Notes: generated by a model from the letters alone, not told the origin. Numbered from the stretch's first letter, positions 1 through 9,167 are shown. The stretch: DNA of 30,722 nucleotides from an uncultured Eubacteriales bacterium (GCA_905210485.1 CAJLXA010000022.1:1-30722), one strand, 5' to 3'. Numbers and translations are program-made.

Positions 1-244
1 ACCGTCCGGCGGGGTGTTTTTATATTGTTTTTCCCATGCCTTTTGCGATGCGGGGCAAGCGGGAGCGGGTAAAGGAGGCGCGGCGAAACAGGCGTGGTAA
101 TGCGGGCGCGGTAAAGAGGCAAAGAGGCGATTTACGCGCACAAAGCAGTGTACAAATCAGCGTTCGGTGCGGTTCTTTACCTAACCCATTTTTCGCTCAC
201 TATTTCCCGGTCGCTATGCGGTCGCAACTTATACCGGCAACCGA
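1..244. other. Left edge, no supported gene
   Basis: This stretch lies downstream of the stop codon of the minus-strand phosphoglycerate mutase. The only open frame of any length (36-296, plus strand) gives an Arg-rich peptide of no recognisable family, has no ribosome binding site and runs over the 3' end of gpmI, so I do not call it. The first bases (GC-rich, then GTGTTTTTAT) could be the right half of a terminator cut by the window edge, but the left arm is not visible. I found no clear terminator for gpmI here. Confidence 0.5.
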
Positions 245-1903
245 TTACTTCTTAAACTCGATTATGGATTCGTCCCATACGGCAGGGGCTTCGTAACCGA
301 GCAGATTGACGGTGGTGGCCGCTACGTCGGACAGTCCGAATGTGTCGGAATGTTTGACGGTGTAGGCGTCACGGTAGAAGTTGTCGTAGAAAATAAAGGG
401 GACTTTATTCAAGGTATGGCTGGTTTTGGCTTTCATATGACCGGCTTTATCCTTTTTCGGTTCGCCGGTTTTTTTGTCGATCTCATACATTTCGTCCGCG
501 TTGCCGTGGTCGGCGGTAATCATGGCGACGCCGTGGAGACGGTCGATAACGGGGAGAATGCGTGCGAGACAAAGGTCGAGCGCTTCCATAGAACATTCGG
601 TGGCAAGGAAATTGCCGGTGTGGCCTACCATGTCGCCGTTCGGGAAATTGACGCGCAGATAGCGGTATTTGCCGCTTTCGAGACATTCGATGAGTTTGTC
701 GGTGATTTCGGCGCACTTCATCCAGGGACGCTGTTCAAACGGTACGACGTCGGAGGGAACTTCAATATAGGTTTCGAGTTCTTCGGAGAATTTGCCGCTC
801 TTGTTACCGTTCCAGAAGTAAGTGACATGACCGAATTTCTGCGTTTCGGAAATGGCAAGCTGCGATACGCCGCTTTTTACGAGATATTCGCTCATGGTGT
901 TGGTGATTTCGGGAGGATTGACGAGATAGCGGGAGGGAATATGCAGGTCGCCGTCATATTCGAGCATGCCGGCGTACAGTACGGCGGGAACGCGTTTACG
1001 GTCGAATTTATTGAAGTCCGGGCCGCCTTCAAAGGCTTTGGAAATTTCGATGGAGCGGTCGCCGCGGAAATTGTAGAAGATCACGCTGTCGTTGTCTTCG
1101 ATTGTGCCGACGGGCTTGCCGTCTTTGGCGATGACGAACGCGGGAAGATCCTGGTCGATGACATGGAGTTCGTTACGGTAGGTCGTAATGGCTTCATTGG
1201 CGGAAGAGAACTGTCTGCCCTCGCCGAGAACATGCGTTTTCCAGCCGCGGTCGACCATCGACCAGTCGGCTTCATAACGATCCATGGTGATCTGCATACG
1301 TCCGCCGCCCGACGCGATCATAATATCAAAATCGGAAGAACGGAGACCGTTCAGGAATTCTTCAAAAGGATCGACGTACTGGAGCGCGGAAGTTTCCCCG
1401 ACATCGCGGCCGTCGAGCAGAATGTGGATACGGACGCGTGCGACGCCGTCCTTTTTGGCTTCCGCGATCATGGCTTTCAGGTGGTCAATGTGCGAATGGA
1501 CATTGCCGTCCGAAAAAAGGCCGATGAAGTGAAGCGTGCTGTGGTGATCTTTCACATTTCCGATAAGAGACGTCCATGCGTCCGAAGCGAAGATTTTGCC
1601 GTTTTCAATCGACTGGGAGACCAGTTTTGCGCCCTGCGCGAAAACCTGACCGGCGCCGAGGGCATTGTGACCGACTTCGGAATTGCCCATGTCATCGTCG
1701 GTCGGGAGGCCGACGGCCGTACCGTGTGCCCGAAGAGCCACTGTCGGATAGTCGCGCATCAAGCGGTCGAGGGTCGGTGTGTCGGCGGCGGCGACAGCGT
1801 TGGCCGCATTGGCGGGAGCAAGTCCCACGCCGTCCATAACGATGGTGAGAACGGGGCCTTTTACACCGTCAAAAGCGGGATCCTTTTTCAGTTCGTTTAC
1901 CAT
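245..1903 (-). CDS. gpmI: 2,3-bisphosphoglycerate-independent phosphoglycerate mutase, plant-type
   Basis: This cytosolic enzyme interconverts 3- and 2-phosphoglycerate in glycolysis and gluconeogenesis using two Mn/metal ions and a phosphoserine intermediate. The 552-aa protein carries an N-terminal metal Asp (D24 in VMDGVG), the catalytic serine S75 in DDDMGNSEVGHNALGAG, the substrate-loop motifs GRDV and ASGGGRM, and the C-terminal metal motifs TADHGNADEM and TSHTLNKVP. It is about 40 residues longer than the usual ~510-aa bacterial form. Stretches such as GQVFAQGAKLV, KFGHVTYFWNGN and NFPNGDMVGHTGN read like the plant-type subfamily (from memory, not a search). The start is set by a GAAAGG ribosome site at 1912-1917 on the minus strand. 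It lies 75 bp downstream of the topoisomerase gene on the same strand and may be co-transcribed or have its own promoter. A long plus-strand frame opposite it is a codon-bias shadow. Confidence 0.96.
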   Translation of the reverse strand: MVNELKKDPAFDGVKGPVLTIVMDGVGLAPANAANAVAAADTPTLDRLMRDYPTVALRAHGTAVGLPTDDDMGNSEVGHNALGAGQVFAQGAKLVSQSIENGKIFASDAWTSLIGNVKDHHSTLHFIGLFSDGNVHSHIDHLKAMIAEAKKDGVARVRIHILLDGRDVGETSALQYVDPFEEFLNGLRSSDFDIMIASGGGRMQITMDRYEADWSMVDRGWKTHVLGEGRQFSSANEAITTYRNELHVIDQDLPAFVIAKDGKPVGTIEDNDSVIFYNFRGDRSIEISKAFEGGPDFNKFDRKRVPAVLYAGMLEYDGDLHIPSRYLVNPPEITNTMSEYLVKSGVSQLAISETQKFGHVTYFWNGNKSGKFSEELETYIEVPSDVVPFEQRPWMKCAEITDKLIECLESGKYRYLRVNFPNGDMVGHTGNFLATECSMEALDLCLARILPVIDRLHGVAMITADHGNADEMYEIDKKTGEPKKDKAGHMKAKTSHTLNKVPFIFYDNFYRDAYTVKHSDTFGLSDVAATTVNLLGYEAPAVWDESIIEFKK

Positions 1904-1939
1904 AGAATGTGCCTTTCTTTTTATCTCAATATATATTTT

Positions 1940-1957
1940 TGTAAATCGTTGTTTACA
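1940..1957. promoter_or_regulatory. Perfect inverted repeat upstream of gpmI (candidate operator)
   Basis: TGTAAA-N6-TTTACA is an 18-bp perfect palindrome in the 75-bp gap between the topoisomerase stop and the gpmI start, next to an AT-rich TATATA tract. Its place about 37-54 bp before the gpmI start suits a repressor or activator site. No regulator is identified, and it could also be a small RNA hairpin. Confidence 0.35.
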
Positions 1958-1978
1958 TTTTAGCGATTTTATCGGACA

Positions 1979-3973
1979 TTAAATATCGGCGGCTGACAGA
2001 TACCGCGCGCCGTTTTCGGCGATGAATTTCTTTCGTTCGTCGATGGCGTTGCCGAGCAATGTTTCAAAGATTTCGCAGGTGGCTTCGGCGTCGCAGGGGC
2101 GGATCGAGATAAGGCGGCGCGTCGCCGGGTTCATGGTGGTTTGCCACATCATTTCCGGCTCGTTTTCGCCGAGACCTTTTGAACGTTGGAGCGTATATTT
2201 CTTATCGCCGATCTCTTTCAGTATAGCCGCTTTTTCAGGCTCGTTGTAAGCAAAATAGGTTTTTTCTTTCGTTGTGATCTCAAAGAGCGGCGATTCCGCA
2301 ATGAATATCCGTCCCTCTTTGATCAGCGTCGGGAGCAGACGGTAGAAAAGCGTCAGAAGCAGGGTACGGATCTGGAAACCGTCTTCGTCGGCATCGGTAC
2401 AGATAATGATCTTTGACCAGCGGAGAGAAGCAAGGTCAAATGTGGCGATGTCGCCCTTGACCTTTCCCTGAATTTCCGCGCCGCAACCGATGACGCGCAA
2501 CAGATCGACGATGATCGGGCTTTCAAATATACGTTTGTAGTCGACTTTCATACAGTTCAGCGTTTTGCCGCGGACGGGAATGATCGCCTGAAATTCGGCA
2601 TTGCGACCCAGTTTGACCGAAGTCAGAGCCGAGTCGCCCTCCACGATATAGAGTTCGCGGCGGGTCGGGTCTTTTGAGCGGCAACCGACGAACTTTTCCA
2701 CACGGTTGGCAACGTCCATGCTGCTGGAAAGTTTTTTTCTGATGTCCAGCTTTGTTTCTTCGGCTTTTTCACGGCTGCGCTTGTTATCCAGTACCATTTT
2801 TCCGAAAAGCGCGGCCTCTTCCGGCTTTTCGATAAAGTAGATCTCCAGTTGCTTTTTGATGGATTCCGTCAGCGCTTTGGCAATAAAAACGTTGTTTATG
2901 GCTTTTTTCGTCTGGTTTTCATACGACGTTTGCGTGGAACTGCTGTTGATGATGACCACAAGACATTCGGCAATATCCTGAAAACTGATCTTGGATTCGT
3001 TCTTTGTATACTTTCCCTGGGCGCGGAGATAAGCGTCGAGGGCGGAGGTGAAGCCGGTGCGTACCGCCTTATCGGGGGCGCCGCCGTATTCCAGATAACT
3101 GGAGTTATGATAGTATTCGCAGACGTTTGTGACATTGGAAACGCAGAATGTAATCTCCGCTTTCAGGCGGTAATCTTCCTTGTCTTCACGGTCGCGGCCG
3201 CGCGTATCAAGTTTCCAGTAGAAAGGCTCCGTTTTGGCATTGCCCGCCGTGATTTCGCGGATATAGTCGGAGATGCCGTTTTCATAGCAATACTCGGTTT
3301 TTTCAAATTTACCCGGCGTTACCTCGGTATTGAGCACGAACCGCACGCCGGCATTGACGACGGATTGCCGCCGCATGGTTTCGATAAAGAATTCTTTCGG
3401 AATGGCAATGTCCGTGAATACCGCGAGATCGGGTTTCCAGCGGACGATGGTGCCGGTGCGCTTTTTATCGGATTTTTCAAGGTCGCGCACGGTGAATTCG
3501 CTTGCCGGTTCGCCGCGGCGGAACGAGATTTCGGACAGCGTTTGTCCGTTATAGGATTGCACCGTCATATATTCCGACGCGTACTGTGTGGCGCAGGCGC
3601 CGAGGCCGTTCAGACCGAGGGAGAATTCATAGGCGGATCCGCCGGAATTGTTATTGTATTTACCGCCGGCATACAGTTCGCAATATACAAGTTCCCAGTT
3701 ATACCGTTTTTCTTTTTCATTATATCCGAGCGGAACGCCGCGGCCGAAGTCTTCCACCTCGATTTCATGATTCAGCCATGCGGTCACGCGGATCTCTCTG
3801 CCGTGTCCGTCGCGCGCTTCGTCAACGGCATTGGCGAGAATCTCAAGGAATGAATGTTCGCATCCTTCAAGGCCGTCCGAACCGAAGATGACGGCGGGGC
3901 GTTTCCGTACACGGTCGGCACCCTTCAGCATGGTTATGCTCTGGTCGTTATATACTTTCGTTTCTTTCGGCAT
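1979..3973 (-). CDS. Type IIA DNA topoisomerase B subunit paralogue (GyrB/ParE-like)
   Basis: The 664-aa ATPase subunit of a type II topoisomerase has the expected domain order. A GHKL ATPase comes first, with E44 and N48 in SFLEILANAVDEA, the Gly-rich motif EDFGRGVP near 74-81 and GLNGLGACATQ near 120-130. The transducer QTK loop is at 354-356. The TOPRIM metal site is EGDSA at 445-449 and DADED at 527-531. The C-terminal KGLGENEPEMMW motif is at 599-610. Several motifs depart from canonical GyrB: LAN for the usual VDN, DFGRG for DNGRG, and EGDSALTS for EGDSAGG. I therefore read it as the divergent clostridial second paralogue, not housekeeping GyrB. The usual A-subunit partner is not adjacent: gpmI follows directly and the upstream neighbour is divergent. 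The start is supported by AAAGGAG at 3980-3986, 6 nt from the ATG. It acts on chromosomal DNA in the cytoplasm; its specific role is unknown. Confidence 0.9.
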   Translation of the reverse strand: MPKETKVYNDQSITMLKGADRVRKRPAVIFGSDGLEGCEHSFLEILANAVDEARDGHGREIRVTAWLNHEIEVEDFGRGVPLGYNEKEKRYNWELVYCELYAGGKYNNNSGGSAYEFSLGLNGLGACATQYASEYMTVQSYNGQTLSEISFRRGEPASEFTVRDLEKSDKKRTGTIVRWKPDLAVFTDIAIPKEFFIETMRRQSVVNAGVRFVLNTEVTPGKFEKTEYCYENGISDYIREITAGNAKTEPFYWKLDTRGRDREDKEDYRLKAEITFCVSNVTNVCEYYHNSSYLEYGGAPDKAVRTGFTSALDAYLRAQGKYTKNESKISFQDIAECLVVIINSSSTQTSYENQTKKAINNVFIAKALTESIKKQLEIYFIEKPEEAALFGKMVLDNKRSREKAEETKLDIRKKLSSSMDVANRVEKFVGCRSKDPTRRELYIVEGDSALTSVKLGRNAEFQAIIPVRGKTLNCMKVDYKRIFESPIIVDLLRVIGCGAEIQGKVKGDIATFDLASLRWSKIIICTDADEDGFQIRTLLLTLFYRLLPTLIKEGRIFIAESPLFEITTKEKTYFAYNEPEKAAILKEIGDKKYTLQRSKGLGENEPEMMWQTTMNPATRRLISIRPCDAEATCEIFETLLGNAIDERKKFIAENGARYLSAADI

Positions 3974-4005
3974 GATGCTCTCCTTTATTCTTAATCTATC
4001 ATATT

Positions 4006-4035
4006 ATTCTACCACGCCGCTTTTGCGTTTGTCAA
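4006..4035 (-). promoter_or_regulatory. Sigma-A promoter of the topoisomerase gene
   Basis: On the minus strand TTGACA (4030-4035) is followed after 18 bp by TAGAAT (4006-4011). It lies 30-60 bp before the gene start and resembles the rpiR promoter at 19050 in both hexamers and spacer composition. Confidence 0.7.
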
Positions 4036-4113
4036 GAATCTGACGTTTTTTTCTTTTTCGGGTACGTTTTTCCGCTGTCACGCTTCAACGGGAGCGGATC
4101 AATGCAGATACAT

Positions 4114-4134
4114 ATGTGCACAAATTCTGCACAT
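4114..4134. promoter_or_regulatory. Inverted repeat upstream of beta-galactosidase (candidate operator)
   Basis: ATGTGCA-N7-TGCACAT is a perfect 7+7 palindrome, about 70 bp upstream of the -35 box of the beta-galactosidase promoter. The position suits an activator or distal operator site. The binding protein is unknown. Confidence 0.35.
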
Positions 4135-4201
4135 GCCGGAGTAAAATATAAAAAAGCACACCAACATTGAAAAAAACACATAAGGAAATGTCTGCCGCAT
4201 C

Positions 4202-4230
4202 TTGATTTTTTGTGCGGTTTCCTCTATAAT
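4202..4230 (+). promoter_or_regulatory. Sigma-A promoter of the beta-galactosidase gene
   Basis: TTGATT (4202-4207), a 17-bp spacer and TATAAT (4225-4230) form a near-consensus promoter. A roughly 90-nt leader precedes the gene. Confidence 0.8.
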
Positions 4231-4324
4231 GTTAACAGTACTTTATCCGTATTTCCGATAATATTCCGCGAAAGCCTTATGATAACCCGCAATATCCATA
4301 ATATCTGAATATAAGGAGACAACT

Positions 4325-7300
4325 ATGCACGACTATGAGAATCCCCGCGCGCTGTCGGAGGGCCGCCTTCCGGCACACGCGTATTTTATTCCGTTTTCCG
4401 ACCGCGCGGGCGCGCTTCGGGGCATTAAAGAGGAGTCGCCGTACTACCTGCTTCTGAACGGTAACTGGAATTTCTCTTATTATACCCGTTTTGCCGATGT
4501 TCCCGCCGATATTGCCGAAAAAATGCCGGATGACGCGGATGTTCTTCCCGTTCCGTCCAACTGGCAGATGTATGGTTACGACGTGCCGCAGTATGTCAAT
4601 GTGACGTATCCCATTCCGCTTGACCCGCCGCATGTACCGTCGGAAAATCCGTGCGGTGTGTATTCCCGTACATTCTACGTGCCGGAAACTTTTTCCGGAC
4701 GGCGGACGCATATCGTGTTTGAAGGCGTTGACTCTTTCTTTTACCTGTATGTGAACGGACGGAAGATCGGTTTTTCCAAAGTGCCGCATATGCCCTCCGA
4801 ATTCGACATTACCGATTTCCTCGTTCCCGGCGAAAACACGCTGACGGTGACGGTGCTGAAATGGTGCGACGGAACTTATCTCGAAGATCAGGATTATATC
4901 CGGGTATCGGGCATCTTCCGCGACGTATATCTGCTTTCGCGCGCCGCTTTCGCCGTTACCGATATAGAGATCGGCGCCGGTCTTACAAACGGATACCGCG
5001 ACGGACTGCTTTCGGTGAAATGCCGTGCGGACGGCGAACCCGCCGTGCGTTACACGTTGCTTGACGCGGACGGCAATTCCGTATTTGAGGGAAGCGGCGA
5101 AGTGTCGGGTGCGGTTATCCCCGGCGTTACGGCATGGAATGCCGAAAATCCGTATCTGTACACGCTCCTGATTGAAACGGCCGATGAAGTCATTGCGCAG
5201 AAAACAGGTTTCAGAAAAATTGAGATTTCGGAAAAATGCGCGCTTCTCATCAACGGCGTCCCTGTAAAACTGAAGGGCGTCAACCGCCATGACACGCATC
5301 CGCTTTTCGGACATGTGACGCCGCTTGATTTCATCGAAAAAGAATTGTGCCAGATGAAGCGTTACAATATCAACACCGTCCGCACGTCTCACTATCCCAA
5401 TACATCGGAGTTTCTTGCGCTTTGCGACCGCCTCGGTTTTTATGTGGTGGCGGAAGCGGATATTGAAACGCACGGGCAGATTTATACGGATCCGAAGAAA
5501 CCGGGATACAAGGGATACGATCCGCGCATGATCGCCACCGATCCTATGTGGTACGACGCGATGCTTGACCGTGTTTCCCGTCTTCTTGAACGCGATAAGA
5601 ACCATGCGTCCGTTGTTATGTGGTCGATGGGGAACGAGTCGGACTACGGCCCCAATTTTGTCGCGTTGGGGCGTTATACGAAAGAGCGTGATCCTTCGCG
5701 CCTCACTCACTATGAGCGCGCGGCAGAGGCGGCGGAATCCGGGCGCCCCGAAGACAATGTTTATGACGTGGAAAGCGCGATGTATCTCAAGCCTTCGACG
5801 CTGGAAGATATAGGCCGCGGCAAGTTCCGCAAGGGACGTCCTTTCTTCCATTGCGAATATGCGCACGCCATGGGTATGGGCCCCGGCGGGATGAAAGAAT
5901 ATATGGAAGCCTACTACCGCTATCCGAACCTGATCGGCGGCTGCATCTGGGAGTGGGCCGATCACAGTTGCGTGATCGAAAACGATAAAGGTGAGAAGAA
6001 TTACGGATACGGCGGCGATTTCGGCGAAAAGTATTCTTTCGGCAACTTCTGCGTTGACGGCCTCGTATTCCCCGACCGTACGCCGTCATCCGGCGCTTTG
6101 GAAGTCAAAGCGGCCTATGCGCCGCTGCACATTACCGTGCGCGACGCGGCAAAGGGCAACTTTACGATAGAAAACCGCTATGATTTTACCGATCTTTCGG
6201 CATTTGAATTGTCGTATACCGTGGAATGTGACGGACGTATTCTCCGCGAGGGCGTTCTGTCGACATTCCGTTGCGCCCCGCATAAGAAAAAGGCGGTCAG
6301 CGTTCCGATACCGGCCGTATCGGAATGTCGTTTCGGCATGCATGTCACTTTCCGTCTGAAGCAGAAAACCACAACGGCGTATGCGCCCGTGGGATATGAG
6401 ATCACGGCCGTTCAGTTTGCCGTTCCCGTTCCCGAAACGCATGCGTTTTTCCTGCCCGCGCACGGAAAGATTGTAAATTGCGAGGAAACCGCCGCGACCG
6501 TGACGGTCACCGGCTTTGATTTCCGCTATGTTTTCGACAAGGCCAAGGCCGCGTTTACGGTGCTGGAGAAAAACGGCGTCAGTATTCTGTCCGCGCCGAC
6601 CGACATCAGCGTCCGCCGTTCCAATATGGATAACTTCCGCGGCATCAAATGGGATTGGTATATCCCGCAGGACAACGCTCATCGTTATACCGTTATGGAT
6701 CTTACGGCCGTCCGTACCGACGAATACCGTATAGAACATACGGAGGCGGGCGTGACAATCGAAGGAACCGGCGCTTTGACTTCTTTCGGCGTATCGAATC
6801 TTGTGAACCGTCTGCGGTTCTGCTATGAAATCGGAACAAACGGCGTTATCAAAGCGACGATCGGCGGAGAACTGGGCGCGTTCGATACTCTGCCGCGTTT
6901 CGGCATGGAATTCACATTGGCAAACGACTGCGATCATGTGACATATTACGGTATGGGACCCGAAGAAAATACGAACGATTGCTGTTTACATACGACGGTC
7001 GGCACATACCGCACAACGGTACAGGAAATGCATGTGCCGTACCCCATGCCGCAGGACTGCGGTAACCACACGGCGACAAAATGGGTCTTCCTCTCCGACG
7101 GCCTCGGCCGCGGCATCCTCGCCGTTGCGGATACACAGTTTGATTTTATGGCCTCGAAATATTCTGCGGAAATGCTGGAGCAGGCCAATCATCAATGGGA
7201 TCTTACGGCCGATGACCGCACCTATCTCCGCATTGACTACAAGACGACGGGCACCGGCAGCGGCAGTTGCGGTTCGTTCACGGACGAACGGTATCGTATG

Positions 7301-7375
7301 AATGACAAAACCTTCGCGTATTCTTTCCGTTTCCTGCCGTATATTGCGGGAACCGATATTACCGGTATTATGTAA
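4325..7375 (+). CDS. GH2 beta-galactosidase (LacZ-type)
   Basis: The 1016-aa cytoplasmic glycoside hydrolase cleaves terminal beta-galactosides, as in lactose or plant and host galactans. It follows the LacZ plan: a jelly-roll sugar-binding domain (about 30-220, motif PSNWQMYGYD), an immunoglobulin-like domain, the TIM barrel (about 310-600), then linker and C-terminal small-chain-like domains. The acid/base Glu is E438 in MWSMGNESDYG and the nucleophile E511 in HCEYAHAMG. VNRHDTHP and VRTSHYPN are typical barrel motifs. Length is close to E. coli LacZ and there is no signal peptide. The start has AAGGAG at 4313-4318. It is transcribed alone between its own promoter and terminator with no transporter beside it, so the physiological substrate is uncertain; beta-galactosidase is the best call from the LacZ-like motifs. 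Confidence 0.93.
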   Translation: MHDYENPRALSEGRLPAHAYFIPFSDRAGALRGIKEESPYYLLLNGNWNFSYYTRFADVPADIAEKMPDDADVLPVPSNWQMYGYDVPQYVNVTYPIPLDPPHVPSENPCGVYSRTFYVPETFSGRRTHIVFEGVDSFFYLYVNGRKIGFSKVPHMPSEFDITDFLVPGENTLTVTVLKWCDGTYLEDQDYIRVSGIFRDVYLLSRAAFAVTDIEIGAGLTNGYRDGLLSVKCRADGEPAVRYTLLDADGNSVFEGSGEVSGAVIPGVTAWNAENPYLYTLLIETADEVIAQKTGFRKIEISEKCALLINGVPVKLKGVNRHDTHPLFGHVTPLDFIEKELCQMKRYNINTVRTSHYPNTSEFLALCDRLGFYVVAEADIETHGQIYTDPKKPGYKGYDPRMIATDPMWYDAMLDRVSRLLERDKNHASVVMWSMGNESDYGPNFVALGRYTKERDPSRLTHYERAAEAAESGRPEDNVYDVESAMYLKPSTLEDIGRGKFRKGRPFFHCEYAHAMGMGPGGMKEYMEAYYRYPNLIGGCIWEWADHSCVIENDKGEKNYGYGGDFGEKYSFGNFCVDGLVFPDRTPSSGALEVKAAYAPLHITVRDAAKGNFTIENRYDFTDLSAFELSYTVECDGRILREGVLSTFRCAPHKKKAVSVPIPAVSECRFGMHVTFRLKQKTTTAYAPVGYEITAVQFAVPVPETHAFFLPAHGKIVNCEETAATVTVTGFDFRYVFDKAKAAFTVLEKNGVSILSAPTDISVRRSNMDNFRGIKWDWYIPQDNAHRYTVMDLTAVRTDEYRIEHTEAGVTIEGTGALTSFGVSNLVNRLRFCYEIGTNGVIKATIGGELGAFDTLPRFGMEFTLANDCDHVTYYGMGPEENTNDCCLHTTVGTYRTTVQEMHVPYPMPQDCGNHTATKWVFLSDGLGRGILAVADTQFDFMASKYSAEMLEQANHQWDLTADDRTYLRIDYKTTGTGSGSCGSFTDERYRMNDKTFAYSFRFLPYIAGTDITGIM

Positions 7376-7381
7376 AACCGG

Positions 7382-7417
7382 CGCCGCGGCGTGCTTTTCT
7401 GCACCCGCGGCGTTTTT
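7382..7417 (+). terminator. Rho-independent terminator of beta-galactosidase
   Basis: CGCCGCGG (7382-7389) pairs with CCGCGGCG (7405-7412), extended inward by GTGC/GCAC around a TTTTCT loop and followed by TTTTT. It begins 6 bp after the stop codon. Confidence 0.9.
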
Positions 7418-7464
7418 ACGGACGGCGTATTTTGCAACATGTTTTTTAAAATTTCCGTCGGCTA

Positions 7465-7493
7465 TTGCAATTTTTATGCAGTTATGGTAAAAT
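7465..7493 (+). promoter_or_regulatory. Sigma-A promoter of prfC
   Basis: TTGCAA (7465-7470), a 17-bp spacer and TAAAAT (7488-7493). It places transcription start near 7500. This leaves almost no leader for the upstream ATG at 7509 and supports the start at 7566. Confidence 0.75.
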
Positions 7494-7565
7494 ATTAACC
7501 TGTGTGGCTTGTATACGGCCACCGTTTTCCCATGGCAATATATCTTTCTGGAGACATTCTCTTAT

Positions 7566-9167
7566 ATGGAAAATTATGAAAATGAAATCGGGAGACGGCG
7601 TACATTCGCCATCATCTCCCACCCCGACGCCGGCAAGACCACGCTGACGGAAAAACTGCTTCTGTACGGCGGCGCCATTCAGTCCGCCGGGTCGGTCAAA
7701 GGCAAGTCCGGTGACCGTCACGCCGTTTCCGACTGGATGGAACTCGAAAAAAAGCGCGGCATTTCCATCACATCGTCGGTCATGCAGTTTGAATATGAGG
7801 GGTACTGTATCAATATTCTGGATACGCCGGGACACCAGGACTTCTCCGAGGACACCTATCGTACGCTTATGGCGGCGGACAGCGCGGTCATGGTCATCGA
7901 CGCGGCAAAAGGTATCGAACCGCAAACTCGCAAGCTTTTTCGCGTATGCGCCATGCGGCATATTCCGATTTTCACTTTCATCAACAAACTGGACAGGGAA
8001 GCGCGCGATCCTTTTGATCTTCTGGACGAGCTGGAGCATGAATTCGGCATCGGCACCTATCCCATGAACTGGCCGATCGGTTGCGGCGTGAATTTCAAGG
8101 GCGTATTTGACCGCACGGAGCGCAAAATTCTGGCGTTCAATGAGTTTCACAGCGGCAGAACCCGTCTCTCTTCGATTGATTGCGACATTACCGAAACCGA
8201 AAAACTGGACGGCCTTATCGGCGAAAATCTCCGCCGCGAACTTGTGGAGCAGGTGGAACTTCTTGACGCTGCAAGCTTTGATTTTGACCTTGATAAAGTG
8301 CGTTCCGGCCGTTTGTCGCCCGTTTTCTTCGGTTCGGCGCTCAACAACTTCGGTGTGGAACCGTTCCTTGAATCGTTCCTGAAACTGACAACGCCGCCTT
8401 TGCCGCGTGAAACCGCGGAGGGGACGGTCGATCCTTTGTCCGGCAAGTTTTCCGCTTTTGTATTCAAGATACAGGCCAATATGAATAAAGCGCATCGGGA
8501 CCGCATCGCGTTTATGCGCATTTGTTCGGGAAAATTTGAGAAGAATACGGAATATTATCATGTGCAGGGAGGACGGACGCTGAAACTGTCACAGCCGCAG
8601 CAACTGATGGCGCAGGACCGCGCCGTCGTGGACGTTGCTTATGCGGGCGATATTATCGGCGTTTTCGACCCCGGCATCTTTTCGATCGGAGACACCGTGA
8701 CGGCAACCGATATGCGCGTTACTTTTTCGGGTATTCCGACCTTTGCCCCCGAACATTTTGCTCTGGTGGAGCAGATGGATTCCATGAAACGCAAGCAGTT
8801 TGCCAAAGGGATGACGCAGATCGCGCAGGAAGGCGCGATACAGATGTTCTTTGAGCCGAACGCCGGTATGGAACGCGTGATTGTCGGCGTGGTCGGCGTT
8901 CTGCAGTTTGACGTGCTCAACTTCCGTATGCAGAGCGAATACGGCGTGACGTTCCGGCAGAGTCCTTTGGGATATGATACGGTGCGCTGGATCGGCAATC
9001 CCGACGTGGATCCCGCGACGCTTCATCTGGCGCACGGCGCCAAATGGGTGCAGGACGTTCGCGGACGTAATCTGATCCTTTTCCAAGGGGAATACAGTAT
9101 CCCGTGGATTATCGAGGAAAACGAAGGCGTTGACCTTGATCTCATGCTTTTCGGGAAGAATACATGA
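7566..9167 (+). CDS. prfC: Peptide chain release factor 3 (RF3)
   Basis: This GTPase recycles RF1/RF2 from the ribosome after peptide release. The 533-aa protein has the translational GTPase motifs: P-loop SHPDAGKTTLTEKLL, switch I RGISITSS, G3 DTPGHQDFSEDTYRTL and G4 NKLDREARDP. GHQDFSEDT is typical of RF3 as against EF-G. Domain II and the RF3 C-terminal domain follow, and the length matches the ~529-aa family norm. I chose ATG 7566 over the in-frame ATG at 7509 because CTGGAGA (7549-7554) precedes it and the protein then begins like other RF3s (MENYENEIGRRRTFAIISH). The upstream start lies at the presumed transcription start and would add a foreign 19-residue leader. It is a monocistronic gene between its own promoter and a shared terminator. 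Confidence 0.96.
   Translation: MENYENEIGRRRTFAIISHPDAGKTTLTEKLLLYGGAIQSAGSVKGKSGDRHAVSDWMELEKKRGISITSSVMQFEYEGYCINILDTPGHQDFSEDTYRTLMAADSAVMVIDAAKGIEPQTRKLFRVCAMRHIPIFTFINKLDREARDPFDLLDELEHEFGIGTYPMNWPIGCGVNFKGVFDRTERKILAFNEFHSGRTRLSSIDCDITETEKLDGLIGENLRRELVEQVELLDAASFDFDLDKVRSGRLSPVFFGSALNNFGVEPFLESFLKLTTPPLPRETAEGTVDPLSGKFSAFVFKIQANMNKAHRDRIAFMRICSGKFEKNTEYYHVQGGRTLKLSQPQQLMAQDRAVVDVAYAGDIIGVFDPGIFSIGDTVTATDMRVTFSGIPTFAPEHFALVEQMDSMKRKQFAKGMTQIAQEGAIQMFFEPNAGMERVIVGVVGVLQFDVLNFRMQSEYGVTFRQSPLGYDTVRWIGNPDVDPATLHLAHGAKWVQDVRGRNLILFQGEYSIPWIIEENEGVDLDLMLFGKNT

Noticed and set aside
36..296. 86-aa Arg-rich frame at the left edge
   Set aside because: No ribosome site, no family, and it overlaps the 3' end of gpmI on the other strand.
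350..1963. 537-aa plus-strand frame opposite gpmI, and similar long antisense frames at 4277-5965, 13084-14409, 14306-15496, 22035-23603 and 26758-28107
   Set aside because: Each lies opposite a clearly identified gene, has no family signal or ribosome site, and its composition (His, Arg, Val, Phe-rich) is that of a codon-bias shadow. They arise because TTA, CTA and TCA codons are rare in the real genes.
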